Of a stretch of 64,000 bases of DNA, positions 20,345-30,300 are shown piece by piece. The stretch's first letter is position 1, and every line of letters begins with the position of its first letter. Both the position numbers and the translations under genes were made by a program. Below the pieces are notes generated by a model, which worked only from the letters and a program-made list of their open reading frames with translations, did not search any database and had not been told where the DNA came from. Origin of the DNA: Cognatitamlana onchidii (lineage in GTDB: Bacteria > Bacteroidota > Bacteroidia > Flavobacteriales > Flavobacteriaceae); assembly GCF_004804355.1 (NCBI RefSeq), contig NZ_SRWZ01000004.1, positions 62,001-126,000 of the forward strand. Direction: 5' to 3'.

Positions 20345-22237
20345 ATGAAAAGGAATTTTTATTTGCAATTAGGCTTTTTATTATTTATTGGTGCTGTATA
20401 TGCTCAAAATAAAAACCTAAAACGGGCCAATAAGTTGTTTGAGATTAAGTCTTATGTTGAAGCTGCTAAGGTATACGAAACAAAAAAACGAACCAGGGAA
20501 GTTCTTGAAAAATTAGGAGACTGTTACTATTACAATACTGATTTTGAAAATGCTCAAAAAACATATAAAGAGTTGTTTGAGAAATATTCAGATGCTCCAA
20601 TTGATGAAGAATATCAATTTAAATATGCGCAATCCTTAAAAGGTGTTGAAGATTATGAAGAAGCAGATAAGTATTTAAGCAGGTATTTTAAGCGAGAGGT
20701 AAATACGGTTGTTTTTATAGATTCTTTATTAAGCTCGACACCGCAAACGTATAGGTTAACACCAATTAATAGTCAAAGTAATTATAATGATTTTGGCTTA
20801 ACCTATTTAGAAAATAATGAGGTTGTTTTTTCTTCAGCAAGAAGTTCAGATACGCTTGTTTATGCATGGAATAAATTACCTTATTTAGATTTATATCAAG
20901 CCACATTGGTTGATGATAATACGTTGTTAAATGTAGTTCCATTTTCAGAAGCTATAAATACAAATAATCATGAAAGTTGTGCCGTTTTTACAAGAGACGG
21001 TAAAACCATGTACTTTAACAGGACTAAAATAATTGATAGGTCAAAAGATGAGATAGGCAGAATTGCTCAAGTTGCCATTTATAAAGCGGAACTTGTTGAT
21101 GGTATTTGGTCAAATATTGAGGAGCTCCCATTTGCATCAGACGAATATAGTGTTGAACACCCAGCTTTAAGTAAAGATGAAAGCACACTTTATTTTGCTA
21201 GTGACATGCCTGGGACTTTAGGCGGTTTTGATATTTACAAGGTAAGTATTAATGGCGATGGTTCTTATGGTGAGCCTATCAATCTGGGAAGTAAAATTAA
21301 TACTAAACACAGAGAGCAGTTTCCATTTATTAGCGAATATGATGTACTCTATTTTTCTTCGAATGGACATATGGGTTACGGAGGGTTGGATGTGTTTAGA
21401 AGCGCCATATTTGATGGCGAATTAAGTGAACCTATTAACTTAGCAAGTCCGATTAATAGTAATTATGATGATTTTGCGTACACTGTTATTGAGAGTGAAG
21501 ATAGGGGGAATATTTCATCAAATAGAAGTGGTTTAGATAAAATATATAGCTTTACAAGAGAAGAAAACAAACGATCCATTTATCAGGTAGAAGGTTTTGC
21601 AAAGAATAAACATACAGGAGAGTATTTAAGTGGTACTTTGGTAACGTTATTTGACGAATCTAATCAGGTTATTCAAGATACTATTGTAGGAGATGATGCT
21701 TATTATATATTCAAAATTCAGTATAATAAAAGGTATAAAGTAAGAGGCACCCGTAAAGCCTATATCCCTCAGGACGTAGAGTTTTCCACCAATAGTCGAG
21801 GAAAATCTCAACATAATGTGTTGTTATCTCTTGAGGCGTATTCTGATGCCGAGGAAAATATTGAAGAAAACGCAGATGGGGAAGTACAAGTAAGATTAGA
21901 TAAGATTTATTTTGATTTCGATAAATCTGATATTAAGGAGGCTGCAGCCCTAACCTTAGATGTATTGGTTGGCTTAATGAAGAAGTATCCATTTATGGAA
22001 ATTGAGGTATCTGCCCATACAGATGCTATAGGATCCGATCAATATAACTTAGAACTTTCAAAGCGAAGAGCGGCATCTACCTTAGAGTATTTAGTAAGCC
22101 AGGGAATTGATAGAAGAAGGTTAAGAAGTATTGGTTATGGAGAAATGCAACCTTTAAATGATTGTGATGAAGACAGTGATTGTACAGAAGCAGAGTTTGA
22201 TATTAACAGGCGTTGTGAGTTTACTATTATAAATTAA
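20345..22237 (+). CDS. PorE-like TPR/beta-propeller/OmpA protein
   Basis: This 630-residue envelope protein has a signal peptide (about 1-20), TPR-like helices (about 22-115), then a PD40/WD40-like propeller (about 130-400) with DxxTLYFASD-type blades. A carboxypeptidase-regulatory-like beta domain (about 415-490) and an OmpA peptidoglycan-binding domain (about 515-630) follow, the latter with YFDFDKSDI and the SAHTDAIGSDQYN loop. This order matches PorE of the type IX system, which ties the machinery to peptidoglycan. It is third in a collinear set with the surface protein and the PorP/SprF gene (21 bp gap). Several paralogues probably exist, so I give no symbol. Confidence 0.88.
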   Translation: MKRNFYLQLGFLLFIGAVYAQNKNLKRANKLFEIKSYVEAAKVYETKKRTREVLEKLGDCYYYNTDFENAQKTYKELFEKYSDAPIDEEYQFKYAQSLKGVEDYEEADKYLSRYFKREVNTVVFIDSLLSSTPQTYRLTPINSQSNYNDFGLTYLENNEVVFSSARSSDTLVYAWNKLPYLDLYQATLVDDNTLLNVVPFSEAINTNNHESCAVFTRDGKTMYFNRTKIIDRSKDEIGRIAQVAIYKAELVDGIWSNIEELPFASDEYSVEHPALSKDESTLYFASDMPGTLGGFDIYKVSINGDGSYGEPINLGSKINTKHREQFPFISEYDVLYFSSNGHMGYGGLDVFRSAIFDGELSEPINLASPINSNYDDFAYTVIESEDRGNISSNRSGLDKIYSFTREENKRSIYQVEGFAKNKHTGEYLSGTLVTLFDESNQVIQDTIVGDDAYYIFKIQYNKRYKVRGTRKAYIPQDVEFSTNSRGKSQHNVLLSLEAYSDAEENIEENADGEVQVRLDKIYFDFDKSDIKEAAALTLDVLVGLMKKYPFMEIEVSAHTDAIGSDQYNLELSKRRAASTLEYLVSQGIDRRRLRSIGYGEMQPLNDCDEDSDCTEAEFDINRRCEFTIIN

Positions 22238-22270
22238 GATGTGTTAACATAAGCGAGCCAACCAACTTTT

Positions 22271-22304
22271 AAAAAAGCCTTTTCTTTTTAGAAAAGGCTT
22301 TTTC
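22271..22304 (+). terminator. Intrinsic terminator of the surface-export module
   Basis: The stem AAAAAGCCTTTTCT/AGAAAAGGCTTTTT has a TTT loop and ends in T. It lies 34 bp after the PorE-like gene. Confidence 0.8.
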
Positions 22305-22305
22305 C

Positions 22306-22313
22306 TATATTTG
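22306..22313 (+). promoter_or_regulatory. Candidate -7 box for ruvB
   Basis: TATATTTG is an exact -7 match directly after the terminator and 77 bp before ruvB. The -33 region overlaps the terminator stem and holds only T-rich sequence, no clear TTTG. Confidence 0.45.
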
Positions 22314-22390
22314 CTTAAGGTCAGTCTAGTTTTTTTGAGTAAAATCATTGCTTCACCATAAAAAAGAATTTGAGACACTAATTAGTTAAT

Positions 22391-23413
22391 ATGAACGAAA
22401 ATTTAGATCCAACAAGTAGCAATTTTTCTCCTGAGGAATTCGATGTAGAAAAAAAGTTAAGGCCTTTATCTTTTGATGATTTTACTGGACAGGATCAAGT
22501 TTTAGAAAATCTACAAATATTTGTTCAAGCGGCTAATTTAAGAACAGAAGCATTAGATCATACTTTGTTTCATGGCCCTCCTGGGCTTGGTAAAACTACA
22601 CTTGCGCATATTTTAGCCAATGAGTTAAATGTGGGTATAAAGGTAACTTCAGGGCCTGTTTTAGATAAACCGGGAGACTTAGCAGGGTTATTAACTAATC
22701 TGGAAGAGCGGGATGTGTTATTTATAGATGAAATACACCGTTTAAGTCCTATTGTAGAGGAGTATTTATACTCTGCTATGGAAGATTATAAAATTGATAT
22801 TATGATTGAGACCGGGCCCAACGCAAGAACGGTTCAAATCAATTTAAACCCTTTTACTTTAGTAGGTGCTACCACACGTTCGGGGTTGCTAACATCGCCA
22901 ATGCGCGCGCGTTTTGGAATTCAAAGCAGACTCCAATATTATAAAACAGATTTGTTGACAACAATCATTCAGCGTAGCGCCAGTATTTTGGAAGTCCCTA
23001 TTTCCATGGAAGCTGCTATTGAGATCGCAGGAAGAAGTAGAGGAACACCTCGTATAGCGAATGCATTACTTCGTCGTGTTAGAGATTTTGCTCAAATAAA
23101 AGGGAATGGTAGTATAGACATTGAAATCGCTAAATATGCCCTTGAAGCATTGAATGTAGATGCCCATGGGCTCGATGAAATGGATAATAAAATTCTATCA
23201 ACAATTATTGACAAATTCAAAGGAGGCCCTGTTGGAATTACTACTATTGCCACCGCAGTAAGTGAAAGCCCAGAAACCATTGAGGAGGTTTATGAACCCT
23301 TTTTAATTCAACAAGGCTTTATTATGCGAACTCCAAGAGGTCGTGAAGTTACAGAACAAGCTTACAAGCATCTTGGCAGAACTAAGGGGCCAATTCAAGG
23401 CGGATTATTTTAA
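22391..23413 (+). CDS. ruvB: Holliday junction branch migration helicase RuvB
   Basis: RuvB is the AAA+ motor that drives branch migration of Holliday junctions together with RuvA. The 340-residue protein has Walker A GPPGLGKT at 62-69, Walker B DEIH at 113-116, sensor 1 in the GATTRSG segment, and the arginine-containing PMRARFGI sequence. A C-terminal winged helix ends in [15 protein letters not shown]. The length is normal. ruvA lies about 3.4 kb downstream on the same strand, separated by queG and the malic enzyme gene, so the two are not adjacent as in Proteobacteria. Confidence 0.97.
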   Translation: MNENLDPTSSNFSPEEFDVEKKLRPLSFDDFTGQDQVLENLQIFVQAANLRTEALDHTLFHGPPGLGKTTLAHILANELNVGIKVTSGPVLDKPGDLAGLLTNLEERDVLFIDEIHRLSPIVEEYLYSAMEDYKIDIMIETGPNARTVQINLNPFTLVGATTRSGLLTSPMRARFGIQSRLQYYKTDLLTTIIQRSASILEVPISMEAAIEIAGRSRGTPRIANALLRRVRDFAQIKGNGSIDIEIAKYALEALNVDAHGLDEMDNKILSTIIDKFKGGPVGITTIATAVSESPETIEEVYEPFLIQQGFIMRTPRGREVTEQAYKHLGRTKGPIQGGLF

Positions 23414-23448
23414 CTTGTGATATTCTAAATTAGCCCGGAATTTCGTCA

Positions 23449-24375
23449 ATGATTGATAACAAACTAAAACATACACGTTTAATAAAAACCGAAGCCAAAC
23501 GCCTCGGTTTTTTGTCTTGTGGTATTAGTAAAGCAGGGTTTTTAGAACAGGAAGCCCCTAGGCTTGAAAAATGGTTAAACAGCAATATGCAAGGCCAAAT
23601 GCATTATATGGAAAACCATTTTGATAAGCGATTGGATCCAACAAAGTTGGTTGAAGGTTCTAAAAGTGTGGTATCCCTGTTGTTAAATTATTTTCCAAGC
23701 CAACAGCAAATGAGTAACGGTTATAAGCTGTCTAAATACGCTTATGGGACAGATTATCATTTTGTTATAAAGGATAAACTTAAAAGTCTACTAAGTTGTA
23801 TTCAAGACGAAATTGGAGAGGTGAATGGTAGAGCTTTTGTTGATTCTGCACCAGTTTTAGACAAGGCATGGGCTGCTAAATCTGGTCTAGGCTGGATAGG
23901 TAAACATAGTAACTTATTAACACAACAGGTAGGGTCGTTTTATTTTATTGCAGAACTAATCATTGATTTAGAATTAGAATACGATACCCCAGTAACAGAT
24001 CATTGTGGTACCTGTACAGCATGTATTGATGCTTGCCCTACGCAAGCTATAACAGAGCCTTACGTTGTTGATGGAAGTAAATGCATTTCATATTTTACAA
24101 TAGAACTTAAAGATAATATCCCAACAGAATTTAAAGGTAAATTTGATGATTGGATGTTTGGCTGTGACGTGTGCCAAGATGTATGTCCATGGAATCGATT
24201 TTCAAAATCGCATGATGAACCACTGTTTAATCCACATCCAGAATTATTGTCGATGAGCAAACAAGACTGGCAGGAGATTACAGAAGAGACTTTCAGAAAA
24301 GTGTTTAAAAAATCGGCAGTTAAAAGAACTAAGTATTCAGGTTTAAAAAGAAACATCAATTTCTTAAAAGAATAA
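23449..24375 (+). CDS. queG: Epoxyqueuosine reductase QueG, short form
   Basis: QueG reduces epoxyqueuosine to queuosine in the wobble position of certain tRNAs, using cobalamin and two 4Fe-4S clusters. The 308-residue protein has a DUF1730-type N-terminal domain, the [17 protein letters not shown] active-site stretch, and two cysteine sets: C186/C189/C192 with C196, and C239/C242 with C246. It is shorter than the roughly 380-residue enzymes of E. coli and Bacillus because it ends soon after the second cluster and lacks the C-terminal HEAT-like region. It starts 36 bp after ruvB and may share its transcript. Confidence 0.93.
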   Translation: MIDNKLKHTRLIKTEAKRLGFLSCGISKAGFLEQEAPRLEKWLNSNMQGQMHYMENHFDKRLDPTKLVEGSKSVVSLLLNYFPSQQQMSNGYKLSKYAYGTDYHFVIKDKLKSLLSCIQDEIGEVNGRAFVDSAPVLDKAWAAKSGLGWIGKHSNLLTQQVGSFYFIAELIIDLELEYDTPVTDHCGTCTACIDACPTQAITEPYVVDGSKCISYFTIELKDNIPTEFKGKFDDWMFGCDVCQDVCPWNRFSKSHDEPLFNPHPELLSMSKQDWQEITEETFRKVFKKSAVKRTKYSGLKRNINFLKE

Positions 24376-24396
24376 GGCTTTCCTTATTAGGATTGT

Positions 24397-24404
24397 TATA
24401 TTTG
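24397..24404 (+). promoter_or_regulatory. Candidate -7 box for the malic enzyme gene
   Basis: TATATTTG is an exact TAnnTTTG match 22 bp before the start codon. No convincing -33 element is seen. Confidence 0.45.
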
Positions 24405-24426
24405 TTAGTTTCAAATGTAAATCCAT

Positions 24427-26721
24427 ATGAGCGAAGAAAGTAAACGTAGAGAGGCCCTTATATACCATGCAAAACCAGCTCCAGGTAAGATAAAAGTTGT
24501 TCCAACAAAAAAATATGCGAGCCAAAGAGATTTGTCTTTGGCCTATTCCCCGGGGGTGGCAGCTCCATGTTTAGAGATTGAAAAAGATACAGATTCAGTG
24601 TATCGATATACCGCTAAAGGAAATCTGGTAGCCGTTATTTCTAATGGAACGGCAGTTTTGGGTCTAGGAAATATAGGTCCTGAAGCCTCAAAACCCGTCA
24701 TGGAAGGGAAAGGCTTACTGTTTAAAATTTTTGCCGATATTGATGTTTTTGATATTGAAGTAAATACTGAAAATGTTGATGAGTTCATCGAAACCGTTAA
24801 GAATATTTCACCAACCTTTGGAGGAATTAACCTTGAAGACATCAAAGCCCCAGAAGCTTTTGAGATTGAACGTCGCTTAAAGGAAGAACTTGATATTCCT
24901 GTAATGCACGACGATCAGCATGGTACAGCTATTATTTCGGCCGCAGCTTTATTAAATGCCGTTGAACTGGCTAAGAAAAATATTGAAGACGTAAAAATTG
25001 TTATCAGCGGGGCTGGTGCCGCAGCTATTTCATGTTCTCGACTGTATCAGGCATGTGGTGCCAAGCGCGAAAACATGGTAATGCTTGATAGTAAAGGGGT
25101 AATACGTGATGATCGTGAGAATTTAACCAACGAAAAAGCCGAGTTTGCAACACACCGAAAAATAGACACGTTGGATGAGGCCATGAAAGATGCCGATGTA
25201 TTTATTGGGCTGTCCATGGCAAATATTGTATCTCCAGAAATGCTATTAGCAATGGCTAAGAACCCTATTGTGTTTGCTATGGCTAATCCAGACCCAGAAA
25301 TTAAGTACGATTTAGCAGTGGCTACTCGTAAGGATATTATTATGGCTACTGGTAGAAGCGACCATCCTAATCAGGTGAATAATGTATTAGGGTTTCCCTT
25401 TATTTTTAGAGGGGCATTAGATGTACGTGCTACCAAGATTAATGAAGAAATGAAAATGGCAGCCGTTAGGTCGCTTGCTCGGTTGGCTAAAGAGCCTGTT
25501 CCAGAACAGGTTAATATAGCCTACGGAGAAACCCGACTCACCTTTGGAAAGGATTATATCATTCCAAAACCATTTGATCCCAGGTTAATTGCAGAGGTGC
25601 CACCAGCAGTGGCAAAAGCAGCTATGGAAAGCGGTGTTGCGAAAAAGAAAATTAAAGATTGGGAAAAGTATAAAGATGTTCTTTTAGAACGTTTAGGGTC
25701 TGATAATAAATTAGTTAGATTGTTACTAAACAGAGCAAAACTGCATCCTAAACGAATTGTGTTTGCTGAAGCAGATCAACTAGATGTTTTAAAAGCAGCT
25801 CAAATAGTATATGAAGAAGGTATTGCAACTCCCATTTTGTTGGGGAGAAAAGAGACTATTGAAGCGCTTATGTCTGAAATCGATTTTGAAGGCGATATAG
25901 AGATAAGAGACCCTAAAACTGAAGAAGAAAATGATTGTAAAAACAGATATGCGAAGGTTTATTGGCAACAAAGAAAACGTAGAGGCGTAACTTATTATTC
26001 TGCGCAGCGTTTAATGAGAGAACGTAATTATTTTGCAGCAATGATGGTTAATGAAGGTGATGCTGACGGATTGATTTCAGGATATTCACGCAATTATCCT
26101 ACGGTATTGAAACCTATGTTGGAGCTTATTGGTCTTGCTGATGGGGTAAGTAGAGCTGCAACTACCAATATTATGATGACTAAGCGTGGCCCTATGTTTT
26201 TAAGTGATACGTCCATAAATGTAGACCCAGATTCCAAGGCTCTAGCAAAAATTGCTCAAATGACTTCTCAAGTTATAAAAATGTTTGGGATGAGTCCAGT
26301 CATGGCTATGATATCTTATTCAAATTTTGGATCCTCCGATAACGAGAAGGCTTCAAAAGTAAGAGAAGCGGTCTCTTATTTACATCGTCATTATCCTGAC
26401 TTAACAGTTGATGGTGAATTGCAAACAGATTTTGCGCTAAACGATGAGATGCTTCGTGAAAGATTTCCATTTTCAAAACTAGTTGGGAAAAAAGTAAATG
26501 CCTTAGTCTTTCCTAATCTTGATTCAGCTAATATCACCTATAAATTATTAAAGGAATTGCATGAGGCAGATTCTATTGGGCCTATTATGTTGGGTATGAA
26601 AAAACCTGTTCATATACTTCAATTAGGAGCTAGTGTAGACGAGATTGTTAATATGACTGCCATTGCCGTTATTGATGCTCAACATAAGGAGAAAATGGAA
26701 TCAGAAAATGCTAAAAAGTAA
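24427..26721 (+). CDS. maeB: NADP-dependent malic enzyme fused to phosphotransacetylase-like domain
   Basis: This enzyme oxidatively decarboxylates malate to pyruvate, linking the TCA cycle to pyruvate and NADPH supply. The 764 residues divide into a malic enzyme part (about 1-420) and a phosphate acetyl/butyryltransferase part (about 430-764). The first has YSPGVAAPCLEI, the substrate and metal-binding HDDQHGTA and a GAGAAA nucleotide-binding loop. In the known MaeB enzymes the second part is regulatory (acetyl-CoA) and not active as a transferase. Length and order are standard for MaeB. It lies 51 bp after queG and has its own promoter candidate. Confidence 0.95.
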   Translation: MSEESKRREALIYHAKPAPGKIKVVPTKKYASQRDLSLAYSPGVAAPCLEIEKDTDSVYRYTAKGNLVAVISNGTAVLGLGNIGPEASKPVMEGKGLLFKIFADIDVFDIEVNTENVDEFIETVKNISPTFGGINLEDIKAPEAFEIERRLKEELDIPVMHDDQHGTAIISAAALLNAVELAKKNIEDVKIVISGAGAAAISCSRLYQACGAKRENMVMLDSKGVIRDDRENLTNEKAEFATHRKIDTLDEAMKDADVFIGLSMANIVSPEMLLAMAKNPIVFAMANPDPEIKYDLAVATRKDIIMATGRSDHPNQVNNVLGFPFIFRGALDVRATKINEEMKMAAVRSLARLAKEPVPEQVNIAYGETRLTFGKDYIIPKPFDPRLIAEVPPAVAKAAMESGVAKKKIKDWEKYKDVLLERLGSDNKLVRLLLNRAKLHPKRIVFAEADQLDVLKAAQIVYEEGIATPILLGRKETIEALMSEIDFEGDIEIRDPKTEEENDCKNRYAKVYWQQRKRRGVTYYSAQRLMRERNYFAAMMVNEGDADGLISGYSRNYPTVLKPMLELIGLADGVSRAATTNIMMTKRGPMFLSDTSINVDPDSKALAKIAQMTSQVIKMFGMSPVMAMISYSNFGSSDNEKASKVREAVSYLHRHYPDLTVDGELQTDFALNDEMLRERFPFSKLVGKKVNALVFPNLDSANITYKLLKELHEADSIGPIMLGMKKPVHILQLGASVDEIVNMTAIAVIDAQHKEKMESENAKK

Positions 26722-26746
26722 GTGAATAGATTGCAAATAATTTTAT

Positions 26747-26754
26747 TACATTTG
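26747..26754 (+). promoter_or_regulatory. Candidate -7 box for ruvA-sprA
   Basis: TACATTTG is an exact -7 match 21 bp before the ruvA start. A TTG at 26731-26733 is only 13 bp upstream, closer than the usual spacing. Confidence 0.45.
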
Positions 26755-26775
26755 GTCGGTTAACGATTAGCGTTC

Positions 26776-27357
26776 ATGATAACACATATCCAAGGGAAAC
26801 TTACTGAAAAAAATCCAACACATGTTGTTATTGATTGTAATGGTGTTGGGTACATGATAAATATTTCTCTGCATACCTATTCTCAAATTTCAGATAACGA
26901 ACAACTAAAATTATATACACACCTTCAAGTTAAAGAAGACTCGCATACGCTTTATGGTTTTTCATCTTTAGCAGAACGTGAGATTTTTAGATTATTGATT
27001 TCTGTAAGTGGAATTGGAGCCAGTACAGCAAGAACTATGTTGTCCTCTTTAACACCAAAACAAGTAAGAGAAGGTATTGCCTCTAGCAATGTCGCTTTAA
27101 TTCAATCCATAAAAGGAATTGGTGCAAAGACAGCACAACGTGTTATTATTGATTTAAAAGATAAAATCTTAAAAATCTATGATCTTGACGAAGTTTCAGT
27201 TTCTCAAGGCAATACCAATAAAGATGAAGCGTTATCTGCTTTAGAAGTTCTTGGTTTTGTTAAAAAGCAAGCGGAACGTGTTGTCGACAAGATTTTGGTA
27301 GCACAGCCAGATGCCGATGTTGAAACCATCATCAAGCAGGCTTTAAAAAATTTATAA
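26776..27357 (+). CDS. ruvA: Holliday junction DNA helicase subunit RuvA
   Basis: RuvA recognises four-way junctions and loads RuvB. The 193-residue protein has an N-terminal OB fold (about 1-62), two helix-hairpin-helix motifs (about 70-135, including VSGIGASTARTMLSS and IKGIGAKTAQRVI), and a flexible linker. The C-terminal RuvB-binding three-helix domain (about 147-193) starts at KDEALSALEVLGF. Length and architecture are normal. sprA follows after 6 bp, so the two are probably co-transcribed. Confidence 0.97.
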   Translation: MITHIQGKLTEKNPTHVVIDCNGVGYMINISLHTYSQISDNEQLKLYTHLQVKEDSHTLYGFSSLAEREIFRLLISVSGIGASTARTMLSSLTPKQVREGIASSNVALIQSIKGIGAKTAQRVIIDLKDKILKIYDLDEVSVSQGNTNKDEALSALEVLGFVKKQAERVVDKILVAQPDADVETIIKQALKNL

Positions 27358-27363
27358 TATATT

Positions 27364-30300
27364 TTGAACATAACTAACCCAAAACTATATAAATCAGCTA
27401 GATATATTGTCCTTTTTGTTTTTGTTCTAGGGAGCTCGTTAAGCAGTTGGTCGCAGCAAACACCCCAAGATTCAGTTAAAACAGGTTATAATTTGGGGAC
27501 TTTAAAAATACCAGATCCTAATAGTATTGAATCAAAATATACCTATGACCCCATTACAGATAGATACATTTACACAGAGAGAATAGGTGGATTTAATATT
27601 AACTATCCAGTTATTTTAACTCCAAAAGAGTATGATGCTTTAGTTGCTCAAGAAAATCTAAGAAATTACTACAAAGAAAAAATTGATGCCTTCGATGGTA
27701 AAAAAGATGGTGCGGAGGATGCCAGAAAGAACTTGTTGCCCGAGTTTTATGTGCAATCTGGGCTGTTTGAATCTATTTTTGGAGGAAATACGATTGAAGT
27801 AATTCCTCAAGGATCGGTTGAAATGGATTTGGGCATTTTGTACTCAAGACAAGATAACCCTGCCTTTTCTCCAAGAAACAGAAGTAACTTTACGTTCGAT
27901 TTTGATCAACGTATCAGTTTGAGTCTTGTTGGTAAAGTTGGAACAAGGCTTCAAATAAATGCTAATTACGATACACAATCCACTTTTGATTTTCAAAACC
28001 TCATTAAACTAGAGTATACACCAACGGAAGATGATATTGTTCAAAAGATTGAAGTGGGTAATGTTAGTATGCCTTTAAATAGCTCGTTAATAACGGGAGC
28101 GCAAAGTTTATTTGGGGTAAAAGCACAATTGCAATTTGGTAAAACAACCGTTACAGGGGTTTTTTCAGAACAAAAATCGCAGTCAAACACAGTAGTGGCT
28201 CAAGGTGGTGGTACTGTAGAAGAATTCGATTTTTTTATTAGGGAGTATGACGAAAATAGACACTTTTTCCTAGCACAATATTTTAGAGACACCTATGATG
28301 AGGCTTTAAAGAATTATCCGTTTATCAACAATAGAGGGCTTCAAATCACTAGACTTGAAGTTTGGGTTACCAATAGAAGTAATAGAACAGATAATGTTAG
28401 AAATGTTGTAGCATTTCAAGATTTAGGAGAGAATAACAAATTAGGATCATCGGTAAATATATTACCTGGAGCAACAAACTTTCCTAACAACGGAAATAAT
28501 GCTTACGATCCTACCATTATTGGTGCTGCAGAATCTCAACTTACAGATGCTGTAAGAGATATTTCAACGGTACAAGCAGGTATATTGGTACCTAATGTTA
28601 ATGAAGGTTTTGACTATGGAAAAATGGAGAATGCCAGAAAGCTTAGTGTAGGGCAGGAATACACGCTTAATACAGAGTTGGGTTATATTTCGTTGAATCA
28701 AAGGCTTAATAATGATGAGTTATTAGCCGTAGCGTTTCAATATACCGTAGGAGGTGATGTTTATCAAGTAGGTGAGTTTGCAAATGATGGCATTGATGCC
28801 ACTGAGGTAGAAACCAATCCAGATGGCGATGTTACTTCCGTGGTTAATTCTACATTGGTTTTAAAGATGTTAAAAAGTAGCGTTACTGATGTTGATTTGC
28901 CAGTTTGGGATTTAATGATGAAAAACATCTATGATACGGGAGCCTATAATTTAAGTCAGGAAGACTTCAAACTTAATATCTTTTACAATGAAGCCTCGCC
29001 TTTAAACTTTATTAGACCTGTTCCAGAACCTAATGAAAATCCAGAAGATGCTAATTTTGAATTGGATATTAATGGAATTCCTGTGGGACCAAATACAGAC
29101 GAAAAAGATTTAATTCAAAATGTACCGTTGTTAAGGGTATTCAATTTAGATAAATTGAATTACAACAATGACCCACAAACTAGAGGTGATGGTTTTTTTG
29201 ATTTTGTTCCAGGGCTAACAGTTATACCTCAAAATGGAAAAATTGTCTTTACAAGTGCAGAGCCATTTGGGGAATACTTATTCAATATCCTTGGAGGTGG
29301 AGATTACGATGATAATCTTTCATATAATGATGACCAAGCTAAATATGTATATGATGTGCTTTATAAGAGTACAAAAACAAAGGCTTTAGATGAGGTTGAA
29401 AAAAACAAGTTTAAATTAAAAGGGCGCTACAAGGCTAGTGGGGGTGACGGTATTCCTATCGGATCCTTTAACGTGCCTAGAGGTTCGGTTCGGGTAACTG
29501 CTGGGGGGCGTGTGTTGGTAGAGGGTATTGATTATACGGTTAATTATCAATTAGGGCGCGTACAAATTTTAGATGAAGCACTTAAAGCATCTAACACACC
29601 TATTGAAGTGTCAACGGAAAACAATGCTGTTTTTGGACAACAGACTAGACGATTCACAGGGTTAAACGTGGAGCATAAATTTAATGACAACTTTTTATTG
29701 GGGGCCACGTTCTTAAATCTTAATGAAAGACCAGTGACTCAAAAAGCCAATTATGGAACAGAATCTATAAACAATTCCATTTTTGGAGTCAATGGTAATT
29801 ATGCCACCAAAGTGCCTTTTTTAACGAGATTGGCCAATAAACTTCCAAATATTGATACCGATGTTGAGTCAAATTTATCTATTAGAGGTGAGTTTGCCTA
29901 TTTAGCTCCAGGGGCACCAAAGGGAACCGATTTAAATGGGGAAGCCACATCCTACATTGATGATTTTGAAGGGTCGCAGAATGGAATCGATTTAAAATCG
30001 CAGCAATCCTGGTTTTTGTCCAGTAGGCCATTAGATTTAAATGTCCCCACAAACCCTACCGAGGACGATCCTGGTATTCAAAATGGATTTCAAAGAGGGA
30101 TGCTAAACTGGTATTCAATTGACCCTATATTTTACACAAGTCAAAGACCTGATGGTATTACAGATGAGGATCTATCTGGGCTCTATACTAGTAGGGTTTT
30201 TATTAACGAGTTGTTTCCAAATAGAGATTTGGTACAAGGTCAAAACTCTGTACTGTTTACGCTAGATTTAGCTTATTATCCGGATGAACGCGGTCCATAC

